Both the position numbers and the translations under genes were made by a program. From Zygaena filipendulae (Eukaryota; Arthropoda; Insecta; Lepidoptera; Zygaenidae), in assembly GCA_907165275.2 (NCBI GenBank), contig OU015657.1, positions 10,439,001-10,503,000 on the forward strand: a stretch of DNA of 64,000 nt, written 5' to 3'. How positions within the stretch are numbered: position 1 is the first letter of the stretch; every line of letters begins with the position of its first letter. Below the pieces are notes generated by a model. That model made no database searches. It saw only the letters and a program-made list of their open reading frames with translations, and was not told where the DNA came from. Positions 11,351-23,003 of this stretch are shown here, in pieces.

Positions 11351-11700
11351 GTAAATTTTGTAATAGTAGAGTACAACGTTTTTTTACATCAATATAGTAG
11401 AGTGACTGTAAGTGTATATATTATTTATAGAGCATGTGTAAGAAAAGATAGAGGACGTAATATGCAGGACAAGTACAACACATCTTCAAAGATATTGTGT
11501 CGACGGGATGAAAGAAGTTGTCTCCGCCTAAATTATAAATCTACACGAATATTGTAACAAGCCGCTCACATTATCACGTCATACGTGAACCGTATAATAC
11601 CTATGTATTATGTACACTAAGTTTTGTTACGAATATGTAGGTAAATGCCTAGCTTCAGTAGCTTCTAAATAATCTCTTGTGAACGCGTGAATATAAAAAA

Positions 11701-12604
11701 GTGGATCGGTCCCGTGATAGCGTCTCGAGAGAATTTACTAGCCTCCTTGCCAGTTGCCACACTCCAAACTTCACTTTACTACATTATTGAATTTATAACG
11801 TGTGTACTAGCTGTTTTACCCCTCGATTTCACACACGTTTTGTCATCAAGTGTTGATGGCCAAAAATACTGTAGAATTTGTGTTCTTTTATATGACAAAA
11901 AGATCACAAATTTCTATGGCTCACTTCATGGCGTCAAAACTAACGGTAATTATGTATTATAAACATTCACTGTCCATTACATCCCATTATGGGTTGAGTT
12001 TCCAAAAATCCTTTTTCCAAAGCTTGCCTAAATTATTAAAAGAAAGCATTGTGTAAAAATTTAAGTTGCTACAACTAGACTCTCCGGTTTAGACTGTGCG
12101 TGGATTAATCAGTACATGTTTTATGTGCATATTCTCTTATGTATGTATTCTCTTTGCTCGTGGTACATACACATATTATGTAAATTATGTATGAATGAGA
12201 TGCAGCGGCCACTCAGTGTTCAATGAATATAACACTGCTGGAACTAGCTCCCTACTACCGTGATGTGTTATAAGGATTTCCTTCGGATCAATTTGAATAA
12301 AAACTCAACCCGATCGGAATATAGTAAGCGTTACTTAAAGTTTTTAATGGAAGTACTTTTTTTGTCTCTCCTTATGATGCGCTGACGTGGGTGGTTAGAC
12401 ATCGGCTATGGTGCACGTGAGCTTATTAAAGTTCATTACTTGTGCACCCACGTATCCATTGTAAATATATGACTCCAATAAAAGTGACTTAATGCGATCT
12501 TAAAATACAAGTCAGGGAACTTTTCTTCCTGTTCAAGCAAAGACACAAATATTCCATACTGAATACATAAAATATGACATGAAACTAATGCATCTAGGAA
12601 AGGC
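11701..12604 (-). repeat. Inverted repeat, right arm (uninterrupted)
   Basis: Reverse complement of blocks in 3252-4911, without the two left-arm insertions. It therefore gives the empty-site sequence for both. A 91-codon frame (11687-11962) and others here are broken in the left arm, so protein coding is unlikely. The left boundary is at gtggatcggtcccgtgatag. The right boundary is near 12604, where a LINE remnant begins. Confidence 0.93.
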
Positions 12605-12745
12605 TGGCGATAAGTATCTGCAGATAAGGTGTGGGCAGGCCCCTACCAAATGGACTTATGATCTGGCGACAGCCCGGTTGGATAAGAGTAGCGCAGGAGA
12701 GATCGTCGTGTAGATCCTGGGAGACGCCTTTAGTCCAGCAGTTTT
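12605..12745 (+). pseudogene. RTE-type LINE remnant, 3' end of RT ORF
   Basis: Translation gives pieces such as GRP, then after a frame change WIRVAQERSSCRSWETPLVQQF. This resembles the C-terminal motif of RTE-clade reverse transcriptases (GRP..RW.DDL...W...AQDR..WR..GEAYVQQW). The frame is shifted and only ~40 residues remain, so it is a dead 5'-truncated insertion. It abuts the right edge of the inverted repeat, which may mean it marks the breakpoint. Confidence 0.6.
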
Positions 12746-13433
12746 CGTTTCTTTTTTCTTTTTATTCTTTTTATGAATGCATTTACACGAATGCATTTAA
12801 CCAGTTTCAAGTAAAATAGCTGAAAAAGTGCTATAAGTATTAGGTATATTTAGTAATACATTGCAAAATCTTTCTCGGAGATCTTAGAGGATACCGAAAC
12901 AATCAACTCTTCATGAACCCAAAAAACCGCCATCTTCGATTTTCGCCAAAATCTAGTAGACGTTCTGTTGACTAATATGTATGTATAACGATGATAACGA
13001 TTAAAATTAAATAAACTGATGTATAGTCAAGCAACAATGTGTGCAGTTTCTATCTATAAAATTACCATAGACAATCTATACGTAGGTAAATATGACAAAG
13101 AATAAAACTGTGTATCCTATTTCCTATAAGGTTGAACTTACACATAGCTGTTTCATTGAATAGTTGCACGAGTTTCCTAATGGAATGATGTATCATTTTG
13201 GAAAGCGTTCATCAATCAATCCCCGCAGACAGCTGCGTAACAATAGCGCGGACCGCGGTGCATGTAGGCGCAGCTCCAACGCATAATGTTGTGTCATGCC
13301 ATCGCAAATCGTATCCTATCGCATTTGATGTCACTGGATAGTCATATTTTTTACAGCTTGCCAGTTACTGCGTGTTACTGAAATAATAATAAGAATAAAA
13401 AAAAATTGAACTAACTAAGTACCTTACAATTTT
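12746..13433. other. Unrecognised stretch
   Basis: AT-rich, with a small GC-rich patch at about 13220-13310. No splice-flanked frame or familiar repeat could be supported. Confidence 0.5.
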
Positions 13434-13555
13434 TTTTTTCTCAAATTATATTTAGCCCTTCAGATAATAAAAAAATAATAGACGCATATATATTTTGCTT
13501 CTTCAAATAAATGAAAATATACTTGGATAAAGCGCATTAAAGTTAAGGAGTGTAA
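13434..13555. mobile_element. Partial 'tagtccgtc' MITE
   Basis: Contains tttagcccttcagataataa, then an A-run, an acgcatatatattttgctt block and gataaagcgcattaaagtt, in the order seen on the left side of the 43-kb copy (13434-13555 against 43101-43200). The right half is missing. Confidence 0.6.
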
Positions 13556-13632
13556 AGGTAGCTAGGCATGAAGTTCGCCATTTGTACTTTTTTTTGTGCA
13601 ATAAAGAATAAATAATAAATAAATAAATAAAC
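13556..13632 (+). mobile_element. LINE 3' tail
   Basis: The segment aagttcgccatttgtac...gtgcaataaag followed by (aaat)n is the mirror image of the 55963-56100 tail. It is the end of a 5'-truncated non-LTR retrotransposon copy with no ORF left. Confidence 0.6.
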
Positions 13633-13794
13633 AGAAGGCGAGCGCTCACTCTAAGTCCGGGCTGTCATCTCGTCACTTCGCTCCGCTCGCTGTCCGCACT
13701 GCACAGAGGTCACTCGGTGACGCAGATGCGGGTTAGTAAATTGGGTAGCCCGCCATCGCCATCGCCACCGCAAAATTCCTACTGTTAACACTAC

Positions 13795-14000
13795 ATAGTA
13801 CTAGTATAAAACAAAGTCACTTTCCGCTGTCTGTCTGTCCCTATGTATGCTTAGATCTTTAAAATTACGCAACGGATTTTGATACTGTTTTTTTTTAATA
13901 GATAGAGTGATTCGAGAGGAAGATTTATACGTTTAGTTTATCCTGGAATTCCCGCAGGAACTCCGAAATTACCGCAGGTGAAACCGCGGGGGACGGCTAG
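13795..14000 (+). mobile_element. Helitron-like element
   Basis: The 3' end is intact: ggaattcccgcaggaactcc, the hairpin caggtgaaaccgcggg, then ggctag followed by T at 14001. The 5' end is blurred (actagtataaaacaaagtca). The interior carries gtctgtctgtcc. Confidence 0.78.
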
Positions 14001-14236
14001 TTATATACAATTATAAGACTTTCTTCCATGCTGAACCTTTTCAATTTTCATTTCTTTTTGGTATTCTTAAAAGCACACTCTGCCCACGAGGTTCTTATCG
14101 CCTTAACCACTCAACCGAGCATCATGAAATTTTGCATACACGTCACGGGTACAGAGAAGGAAAAAGGGTACTTTTATCCCGGAATTCCTACGGGAACTCC
14201 GAAATTAAGGCAGGTAAAACCGCGGGAAACAGCTAG
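14001..14236 (+). mobile_element. Helitron-like element, adjacent to previous
   Basis: It begins directly after the CTAG of the previous copy and ends in caggtaaaaccgcgggaaac then agctag at 14233-14236. The body includes catcatgaaattttgcatac and gggtacagagaaggaaaaag, both consensus blocks. Confidence 0.75.
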
Positions 14237-14291
14237 TTTTATTATACGTTTCGGTAAACATATGTTTACTTATACTTACTCTCAACTACAC

Positions 14292-14438
14292 ATGGGGATT
14301 CCGGGATAAAAGTACCCTACTTCCTCTGTATCCCTGACAACGTGTATGCAAAATTTCATAATGATTCGTTGAGCCGTTGAGGCGTGAAAGCGTAACAAAC
14401 AAACAAACTCACTTTCGTATTTATAATATCAGTAAGGA
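14292..14438 (-). mobile_element. Helitron-like element, 5' part, inverted
   Basis: Its 5' end is at 14438 (rc TCCTTACTGATATTATAAAT). Its 3' hairpin and CTAG are missing on the 14292 side. It faces the neighbour at 14001-14236, giving an inverted pair about 55 bases apart. Confidence 0.72.
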
Positions 14439-14774
14439 TTCAGCAACTCGAGTAGGTACGCATAAAAATACATTATAATTAATTACGTCTACATGGACGA
14501 ATTAATCACTTTCCAGGCCCAATTTTCATCGAATTTTTTTCGTTGTCGTTTGCGTCTAAACGTAATGGTTCCCTGATTGATTGATTCCGTGAAACGTGAA
14601 ATTTCATTAAAAATTGACGCTCGTAACGTCATGTTGAAGCGATTTGTATCGAGTGTGTCTTTATTGCTTCGCATTTGAACGTTTTGAGTTCAACTAAACA
14701 AGGTAATAAATATGTACCTTATAGGATTTCTGTGAAGGCAGGAAAGTTGATGACATTGCATTTTATTGCCTTAC

Positions 14775-14844
14775 CGTCGTCGCCACCCGGCGCTCTGAAG
14801 ACGACCCCGGAGCCCCCGGAGGGAGCGGAAGTGCCTCCCCCCTC
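14775..14844 (-). CDS. Candidate internal exon (70 bp), gene unknown
   Basis: On the minus strand a textbook acceptor, tctttgtcttctttactttatag, precedes a GC-rich 70-base island that ends at a consensus donor, ACG|gtaagg. A branch-site-like ttcatgaatc lies upstream of the pyrimidine tract. All three frames are open. The first starts EGGGTSAPSGGSGVVF and ends RAPGGDD, a Gly/Ser/Pro-rich linker. The length is 3n+1, so the frame depends on neighbouring exons. It could belong to the same gene as the possible first exon at 35807-35849, which is upstream on the same strand. Direct joining of those two would force the frame that ends in WRRR, so exons in between may exist. The island's GC content stands out strongly from its AT-rich flanks. 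I do not recognise the protein. Confidence 0.5.
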
Positions 14845-14845
14845 C

Positions 14846-16657
14846 TATAAAGTAAAGAAGACAAAGATTCATGAAACGTCATTCAGTAGTTTCAGAACTT
14901 ATTGCGACAGATAACATCGCGATTATTTTTGTAGAGGAACTTCTTATCTTATACGATGTCTTTGCGTTTAACTCCACCTTAGATTTCTGTTGAGGGTCAT
15001 TAAGTTGAGGCACATCTCTGCTGCACGATTCAGAAAAATGACGTCACTTGAAAACACTACCTACCTACATTTAGTGCTGGGGCGCGGTAACTTCTAGTAA
15101 TTTTTTTTACGTTTTTTAAAGTTTACGTACCTCATATCTGTACTATATGAGACTGTACTGTATTTATATAGATTATGTTAAATATTCACTACAGTATTAA
15201 AATTTGTATACGAAATCTAAATACTCGACAAGTTTTTATAATTTTTTTTAATTCCAAAAATATTTAATTTTTCCTTCGCCAACACATTAAAGTATATAGA
15301 ACGCGACAACGAATCGTGTAATCGATAGTTAATACGATTCGATTTAATAATTTTGTTTCGAGTATACGTTCTGCGATTGGCGATGAACTAGACTATCCGA
15401 CTTGACTAACTGACTAAACAATGAAACAATCCTTCACAGGCTAAATGATTTTAATTTAATTCTCTAAGTGGATTTCGGTCTTGTTTTGAAGTTCGGCTCT
15501 TCTAAATACCGGGGATTAGCAAGTATAGCGATACAACAATATTATTTATCTGACACAATAACGATTGCGTCCTTGACATCAAAAAATTCATTTTATTAAT
15601 GAAATTATATATTAATTAGTCACGCAATTCCAATCCAATCCACCGAATAACAGCCAAGTACATAAAAGTCAATGTCGCCAGTCTCAATTTGGTAAGTTAA
15701 ATATCTTTGTAATTTTCTCTATGGGAGCTTCTCCCTTGGGTATTTTTATCGTACATCCCTTCCGTTGTCCATTCCAAAAAATAGGGCAACACAATCAGTC
15801 TGCTAGATATCGCCATGGATGGAGTGATGGATGTCGCGGGCAGGCCCGCTTAATTGCACCACTCCCTCATTTGTATTGGTGCCGTTTCATCACATAGATA
15901 TCTAGAAAGCTTATTATTGGTTCTTCGTAAAAGTTGTGCTTTCTGGCGCCCTATTTCATGCGTGTTCGGTTATCAATCAACTTTGCGACTATTTACTGGC
16001 ACTTTATGAAAATCGAAAAGCTTCAAAATAATTTCCGACTGCATCCGCTGCATATCAGATCACCAAAGTATTTTAATAAAACTTGTTTGTATCTACTTTA
16101 CTAAAAACTCTCCCTTTTTTAACGGTAGCATATAAGATAATTTAGAGAAAAGATTATGAAATCTCATTATATTGTTTCAAAAAAGAAGTCATTAATGTTT
16201 ATTATTCATCAAGGGAAGGTATTGTTTGTTAGGTATTTGTTTAGGTCGAGCCGCCGCGTTCGAAAGAGATTAAAACAGTATGTAATTAATGTAGTACGTC
16301 CTCCGTAAACCACTTAATATCTTTCCACGTAACTGTTCGGTATGACCCGTTGTCCTTTATGTGGAAATTATTCGTATTTTACGACAAGAATTATTTATTA
16401 TGGGCAGTATACATAACAATATAGTTGGGAACCTTAATTATGCGACCTCCTCCGAAAGAAGGTCAGGTAATTAGAGGTTAGCCTTTAATTTGAAGTGGCA
16501 GACTCTTTTGTGTGTTATATGTTTCAACAATTTTACATGACTGCCCAAAAAACTTTAAACTTAGCATTACATACATTTTGCACACATAAATTTTTAATAA
16601 GCCAAAACAATTATCTTTTTATACATTGGCTAATATGCACGTGACGTCGCGAATAAA
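14846..16657. other. AT-rich, nothing recognised
   Basis: No familiar repeat or splice-flanked island stands out. A tiny frame at 15814 (ATGGATGGAGTGATGG) closes after 14 codons. Probably intron or intergenic DNA. Confidence 0.5.
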
Positions 16658-16828
16658 TCCTACTTAATATTATGAATAGATATATGGATGGATAGATGTT
16701 TGTTACTCTTTCACGCAAAAACTACTGGATGGATTTAAATGAAACTTTACAATAATATAGCTTATACATCAGATTAACACATAGGGAACTCTGAAATTAA
16801 CGCGGGTGAAACCGCGGCGCACAACTAG
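16658..16828 (+). mobile_element. Helitron-like, 'ggatgga' subfamily
   Basis: Starts TCCTACTTAATATTATGAAT after an A. It has tatggatggatagatgtttg, then gatggatttaaatgaaactt and ttatacatcagattaacaca, and the 3' hairpin cgcgggtgaaaccgcgg followed by aactag before T. It belongs to the subfamily of 38512, 59463 and 63482, in the opposite orientation, with an internal deletion. Confidence 0.82.
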
Positions 16829-17437
16829 TAACTACATACATACTTAGATAAGTACTGCCGAAAGTTATAGAACTCTCCTAATACTTTGGACACCAAAATT
16901 GGAGTAGAGCATGACGATATGGCAGGTAAAACCAGTCGTTACCCTAATGTCCTATATATGAATACGACTTTCCTTAGCCGTGTATTTTATTCGCCTACGA
17001 TTTAAAACTAACAGTTGAATAAAACCATGGGAATTCAGAAAAGAGAATTATTTAATGTTTTTATGTTAGTAAAATAAATGTTATTTCGACGAACTAAACT
17101 AAAATTACTCGTCACTGTCGTAATGTATCATATTACTGAAAGGACGACTCGGTCCCTGCGGTATTTGTGTGTTCGGATAATAATTTAGACGGTACCTACC
17201 GTCCTCTATTATTTGCTATAAAATCCCGGGGCTTGGGAAATAAGACTTTCTTTTTCTGTTTTTCTTTGTAACGTCCCGACGAAACTCGGGGAACGCTCAG
17301 GATAATCGAGTATCGGCCCTTTATTATTGAGCTAATGATACAAGAGATGTGTGGGTTGCATGTGACACATTTCATGTTATGTTTGTATTTCTTAGCCCAA
17401 AATTTATCAACTACGTTGAAAATACTTTTAAAGAAGA

Positions 17438-17642
17438 CTAGCTGTCCCGCGCGGCTTCACCCGCGATAATTTCGCAGTTCCCGAGGGAATTCCGGATTAC
17501 AATATAACCTATATTACTCAGGGATAATGTAGCTTTCTAATGGTGAAAGAATTTTTGAAATCGGTCCAGTAGTTTTTAAGTTAAATCATAACAAAAAACA
17601 AACAAAAAATGAAATCTTTCCTCTTTACAATATTAGTATAGA
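17438..17642 (-). mobile_element. Helitron-like, full length
   Basis: A|CTAG at 17438-17441, hairpin gcggcttcacccgc, block gttcccgagggaattccgg, interior with ttgaaatcggtccagtagtt, and 5' end rc TCTATACTAATATTG followed by T. Both termini fit A|T insertion. Confidence 0.85.
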
Positions 17643-18139
17643 TAATTCTTAGAAGACACAACTCCACATTTAAACATCAAAGCTATCTGTAATTAAAGTG
17701 TAAAATTATTTTTAATTTCTGTAATAAAAGGGGGAGTTTCTTCTCCAAGAGGCATTTTACGAGTATGATACCCTTCAAGTTTATTTAGGACTGGACCTAG
17801 TCCCTGGAAGAACTGACCCGATTGTACGCAGAAAAGGGTATTTGTTGGGTAAATAAATCTTTAAGTAAAGATACCGTTCCTAAGAAATGTAGGGTGAGAC
17901 TATAGTAGAGTATTCTTGTGTTCTATTTCAAGTTTCATATTTTGTTCATACGTCAAACTAGTCGAGCCGTATTTTTGCTCAGGGAGCAAAGAAATATGAA
18001 AGTTTGGACTAATTCCGTTTATATGCTGTTGGGATCTGAGTTTTTTATAGCTTGGTACATACAAACGAGACTACGAGACTTAAGACTCCTTTGGGCACGT
18101 TTAAGAAGATCGCGTCACACTTACGTTTAGAATTTTTAG
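17643..18139. other. Unrecognised stretch
   Basis: AT-rich. Only the part just to the right has LINE character. The 70-codon frame at 17918-18130 is not recognisable. Confidence 0.45.
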
Positions 18140-18645
18140 AAAATTATTGCGTTTATTTGCAGGAAACATGGTTATATATAATATTTATACAGTGGCTTTG
18201 TGATAAGTGTATATATAATCCAGCATATTTTTGCCCTATTCGAAGTGTAAATTACAAGATTACACATAAAATGATTCAATCTAGCATAAAATTTAAGAAA
18301 AAGCACCACAAGTATCAGACCCGCACTAAAAATCATTTACAACTTCTTGCACCACGGACCCAATATGGAAAAAGGTCAATTCTTTTTGAAGGAGCACAAC
18401 TCTTTAACCAGCTACCAAACTATGTAAAGGATTCAGAATCACTGCCAAAATTCAAATTTCAACTAAATAAAAAGCTCACATTATAGAAAAATATTTAAAT
18501 TAGTTAGTAAATCGTGTCAAACGGACGTGAAGTGTTGCATGTTTCAGATAGTTATTTACTTACATTTATTTTATAGTCATATTTTTCTCATTTTATGTGA
18601 ATAATATGTAATTTGTTCTTATGAGAAATAAACACTTAAAACCTC
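18140..18645 (+). pseudogene. LINE remnant, C-terminal part of RT ORF
   Basis: The last ~60 codons of the frame ending at 18486 read YQTRTKNHLQLLAP, then GKRSILFEGAQLFNQLP, then ESLPKFKFQLNKKL. This is the conserved C-terminal tail of CR1/L2/Jockey-type reverse transcriptases (Y.TR.......P...YG..S..Y.G..LWN.LP......SL..FK..LK). Upstream catalytic domains are absent, so it is a 5'-truncated copy. An A-rich stretch near 18625-18645 may be its tail. It differs in sequence from the intact element at 43.5-48.3 kb, so it is another family. Confidence 0.65.
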
Positions 18646-19122
18646 AACTTAATTCTAGTGATGTCAATTTTTATTTTCCATTATATTATATCAACAAGTT
18701 TGGTTTTCAACATAATATAATTATCTGACACGTTTAGAATTACTGGAGGATTTTTATTAGAAATTTAGAAGATTATAGTGATATGTTAAAGTTTAATTTG
18801 AGTTTAGAGCATTATTTCATTCACGACAAAAATAAATGTGAGAGGTGGAACGTAAATTATATTTTCTCGGAAGCTTTGCACTTAGAGCTTGAAAATCTGT
18901 TCTTCGTCGACTCAGAGTAGATAAGTACATAGGTACGGCTCGCAAAGAAAATTCCAAAATATTTACCATACCTACTACTATCTGAAAATCTCTTATGTGA
19001 TGTGATACGATAGTATAAACCAACGTGTTGATAAGATAAAAGTATTAGTTTATACCGTCAAGTCGTTTACAAGTACGACGTTCCGTCGATCATACCTATA
19101 CAATACAATACATGATTAAAAA
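18646..19122. other. AT-rich, nothing recognised
   Basis: No frame, hairpin or repeat family that I can support. Confidence 0.5.
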
Positions 19123-19302
19123 CTAGCTGTTACCCGCGGTTATGCTCGCCTTAATTCCGGGATTCCCTTCAGGGATTTTAGAGTTAAAAATATCGTTTGT
19201 GTTAATCCAGAACATATGCGACCTGTACGTCAAAATTCATTCAAATTTGTTTGGTCATTAAAGTGTTGCAAATATGTGTATTCACTATTAATATTAGCAG
19301 GA
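19123..19302 (-). mobile_element. Helitron-like, full length, diverged
   Basis: A|CTAGCTGTTACCCGCGG at the left, a weak hairpin (acccgcggttatgctcgcc), and the right end rc TCCTGCTAATATTAATAGTG before T. The interior gacctgtacgtcaaaattca is unlike other copies, suggesting an older subfamily. Confidence 0.78.
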
Positions 19303-19455
19303 TTGACCAATTGATATTACTTATACATAAATAATTATTAACATTATGATCATGGCACGTTTACCTGTCAATTGTTTATCTGCAGTATGACATGCAATAG
19401 TTGATTTTTAAATAAACCTGTATATGAAATATAGAAGCTGTTGGCAAACTGATAA

Positions 19456-19765
19456 TCTATACTATAATAAAAGAGTAGAATCCGCGATTCTGTACATTGA
19501 ATATTTTTAACAAAAATTGACAGGCGATAAACGAAGAGTAACCAAGCACAAAAAAGGGGTTTTAAAAATCTTTTGTCTGTCTGTCTGTCTGTCTGTCTGT
19601 ACGCGATAATCGCTGAATCTACTGAACGGCTTGTCATGCGGTTTTCACAGGTAGATTAAGCTTAGCCTGGAGATACATATAGTCTTTGTTTCATTGAGAT
19701 CGGATGTCGGGAAAAGTTATTACATAAAAACCTTTCACGCGGGTGAAACCGCGGGGCACAGCTAG
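19456..19765 (+). mobile_element. Helitron-like, 'actataataaaagagtag' subfamily
   Basis: A|TCTATACTATAATAAAAGAG at the 5' end. A (gtct)n run lies near 19575-19602. The 3' end is tttcacgcgggtgaaaccgc then ggggcacagctag followed by T. The body (tagaatccgcgattctgtac, gagatcggatgtcgggaaaa) is shared with 36886-37145. Confidence 0.88.
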
Positions 19766-20147
19766 TAATAAATAAAAATATATAAACAGGTTTGCGTGTT
19801 GGCGGTACCAAATAAACGTCAGATTCCGCCTGTCTAGTTTAGAAGCGATTAACTCGGAAGCGTGTAACTTTCCAGCAAAAATATTTGCGCGCATTCGCTA
19901 TCTAATATCGCAATATTACCAAAGGATATTATTATATATACATAATAATATCATAATATGTTTTGATAGTAAATTTTTTGCACGAAGTACCTACAGTTTC
20001 CCGCCCCCAATCCGCCCCCGCAGTCCGTGCCGTGATCCGATCAGCGTCCGACACTGCTCTCAGTGCTCTCTATTAAAACACAGGGAGTGGCAACTCGTGT
20101 TAACCTGACTTTGCTTTTGTCTCAATTCTTTCAAAACATAGAGACAC

Positions 20148-20215
20148 AAGCCGTTCCCGCGGTTTCGCCCGCGTCAATTTCGGAGTTCCCGTGGAAATTT
20201 CGAGATGTAATAGTA
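20148..20215 (-). mobile_element. Helitron-like 3' end fragment
   Basis: gttcccgcggtttcgcccgc, then aatttcggagttcccgtgga, the hairpin and 'gttcccg' blocks of the reverse-strand family. CTAG has been lost and the rest is missing. Confidence 0.65.
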
Positions 20216-20699
20216 CATTGTTATCCTAGGGGTGAAAGTCGCTCGCTACGCTCGGGCGCCAAACCCCGTCTCGGGACTAAATAAGTCTTTCCCCCGAGGA
20301 TAACACTGTGCTTTTCATTACGAATGCAAGGAAAGTCAAAATAAAAATAGGAATTAGCTAAAGAAAAAATGAGTGAAGATCGGATAGTCGCTTGACACTT
20401 TCCCACTTATTTCTTTTTCTTTGGCCGGCTAGCTATTCAGCCAGTATTTTTTATTTACATTGTGGCGACCTAAAAAAAATATTATCTTTAATTATTAAGT
20501 ATTAATTAAAGAAAATAAAAAAATATAAATAGGAATTAGCTTAAGAAAAAGTGAGTGAATTTTATTTTAATTAATACCTACTTAAACTTTACGTTATTTC
20601 AATTTTACATCGCGCTGGCTGTATAGCAAGTTGAAACATGGTTCAATAGAAATGTGAAAATAGACCTAGTTTTTTTTTAATAATTTGACAGTTGTCAGT

Positions 20700-20899
20700 T
20701 GAAAGCGATTCTCCCTAGGGCTGAAAAGGGTTACTTTCAACCCGCTTCTCAGGCAACTTCAGACCTACTTTCCGAGTATGAGTAATGAAAAATACCCTCC
20801 CTGACAAAAATTACATGGTGATCAGTTAAGGCGTGAAAGCGTAACAACAAACTAATAAACAAATAAATAAACTCCCATTCGTATTTATAATAGTAAGGA
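20700..20899 (-). mobile_element. Helitron-like 5' part
   Basis: Contains taccctccctgacaaaaatt, gttaaggcgtgaaagcgtaa, a caaacaaataaata run, and the 5' terminus rc TCCTTACTATTATAAATACG at 20899. The 3' side is decayed. Confidence 0.7.
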
Positions 20900-21263
20900 T
20901 TTTTCTTTGGTCCGGTAAACCGGACAATTTAACTGTTGTACTACCAGCAAAAAGCTTGCGGAATGTATTTTGTACATTCTTCGTGAATAAACGCTGGCAC
21001 GAAGCTTGGCGCTCAGCAAGGCAACAGCCTCATAAAGGTTGAACGCCGCTGCCCGCTGTACGTCTCATTAATCCTTGTGGAATACTCTAATGTCCGGTGG
21101 AGTATGCTCGGTGGTAGCGTATCTCATGTGTTTGACACAGAAGTCCAATAGTCTTTTGAAACTAACAACTGACTACTGCACTACTACAGTCACATACACA
21201 TACATATACGCTCAGCATAATAATACGTAAACTATATTTGAATTCATTAAAACATATAGATAA

Positions 21264-21470
21264 CTAGCTGCGCCCCGCGGTTTCACCCGCGGTAAGTTCG
21301 GAGTTCCCGCGGGAATTCCAGGATAAAAAGTAGCCTATGTCCTTCTCTGTACCCCTGACAATGTGCATGCCAAATTTCATCCAAATCCGTTCAGCCGTTT
21401 TTGCGTGATTGAGTAACAAACATCCAAACATCTAAACATCCATACTTTCACATTTATAATATTAGTAGGA
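21264..21470 (-). mobile_element. Helitron-like, intact consensus copy
   Basis: A|CTAGCTGCGCCCCGCGG, perfect hairpin gcggtttcacccgc, gttcccgcgggaattccagg, ggataaaaagtagcctatgt, tctgtacccctgacaatgtg, atccaaatccgttcagccgt, then catccaaacatctaaacatc and the 5' end rc TCCTACTAATATTATAAATG before T. At 207 bp with clean termini it is a good type copy for this window. Confidence 0.92.
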
Positions 21471-21670
21471 TAAAACATTTTTAAACTTTACTGCTGGAAG
21501 GCAGATTTCCTAAGAGACGAGCGAGAAACCCTTGTTTTTTATTACGTTTTGGTGGTGGTGAATATGCTGCGCATTAAAATTTTCGAAGTGTCTAGTCGTC
21601 CACTAAACGGATTATTTATTAGTCGGCTTACAAAACTACATAAATTCACAAAAGAGGTGGCCAATATACT

Positions 21671-21838
21671 AGATTGTTAACTGTCAAAAGATTGTGAACC
21701 GTAACATACTGCTTACTAATGCATTTAACGCATTATTTTTCGGTAGATTACAATTATGGTTTGGTTAGGTTTGTACTGCAGCTGAGCAAGTCGCAAAATC
21801 GGTGTTACGGTTCACGATCTTTTGACAATTTACAATCT
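21671..21838. mobile_element. MITE, 'gtcaaaagatygtgaaccg' ends
   Basis: The left end (gattgttaactgtcaaaaga then ttgtgaaccgtaaca) is mirrored by tgttacggttcacgatcttt then tgacaatttacaatct at the right end. The arms are ~38 bases, total 168 bp, with no coding capacity. Confidence 0.8.
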
Positions 21839-22203
21839 CGCGAGATAGATTGTAATCTATTTCTAACTAACTAAAAGTTTTGTGTCTTTCTGATATTTTT
21901 CTCCAACTTATTAATTGAGGTTAACAAATCTTTTTGGTTGCTCAAACTACTTGATGAGCTTTATTTAATAACGAAAACAAGAAATGAAACACTCGCAATC
22001 GTTTACGCCACAAAACGCAAAGCACCATTTTACTCGTTAAGCTTAGGAAAAACTGCGAATTATGTTGTCATAAAAGCTTTTGTGTTTATTCGCTAGGTCA
22101 AAGCCGAAACGTTGGCGTGTATCCAAGCCTATTACAAGGTCGGGACTATGTGAACAATGTTTTCGAGGCTTATTTATGGGCAAAAAAAGAAGAATTAGGT
22201 GTT
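21839..22203. other. Unrecognised stretch
   Basis: AT-rich. I see no support for a gene or repeat. Confidence 0.45.
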
Positions 22204-22295
22204 TCCTCGACTATGCTTTAGGGTTCCGCCGCCAAATGGCAAAAACAAAACTCTTATAATTTAGACATCTGTCCATGTGTCTCAACCATTTTACT
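22204..22295 (-). mobile_element. SINE-like repeat, 3' end only
   Basis: tttagggttccgccgccaaa then tggcaaaaac is the reverse complement of the 3' end of the 10806-11350 element (gccatttggctacggaaccc). About 90 bases remain. Confidence 0.7.
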
Positions 22296-22835
22296 ACATA
22301 GACGAAGTATTTGCACTACATGGATTAAGTTAGGCAGAAAGGAGTACCTATTGTATGAACCGCCATGTTATAATTTTTTAGTGAAGTAAGAGAGAAAAAC
22401 TGAATAAACTACTATACGTGTAAATGAGGTATGAAAAACAATTTACTATTTAGTCCACATAAGCATGTCGGGTAAATTTAGATAGCCCTTCAAATTAGAT
22501 GATATATTGAGTAGTTTTTTAAATATGAAAATTAAAAAAAAAATATCAAATAAGTAATGGTGAACCTTCTTCCTCGCTACGGAAGTACGAAACCCTTCAC
22601 TGTGCGTTATTAGACGCGCACTTGACCGTTTTTTGCGTTTATAAAGAAATATTTAATATTTATTGTTCAAAACGGTGAAACCTATGAGCTCCTATAGGTT
22701 TCATTAATTTCCCGAAGCTTTATACCAGGAATTAATGTGACAAGGTCATATTTTAAACAGCAATAATTAAAGACAGTGGCAACAATTTCAATAATGTTAA
22801 ATAGGTTGGTATTACCCATGATATTAAGGCGCGAT

Positions 22836-23003
22836 AAGGGCCCATATTCACTATGACCAACAAGATTCAACAATTCCAAAATATTGGAAATTCTGTCTGT
22901 ATGCCATAAGACGCGTTGGAAATTTATTGATTTGAAGTGAAAAAAGTTTTGTGGCGCGTTATCTTAATGTAAAGTGTCATGGATATAGTGAATAAGGGCT
23001 CTG
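22836..23003. mobile_element. MITE with 'ttcactat' ends; empty-site reference
   Basis: The inverted ends agggcccatattcactatga and tatagtgaataagggct bound a 168-bp element. Its middle reads gtctgtatgccataagacgc. The sibling at 38407-38860 is interrupted exactly inside this motif by a Helitron-like element, so this copy serves as the unoccupied site. Confidence 0.82.

Noticed and set aside
11687..11962. 91-codon frame in the inverted repeat's right arm
   Set aside because: The matching left-arm sequence carries substitutions and indels that break it, so there is no sign of selection on a protein.
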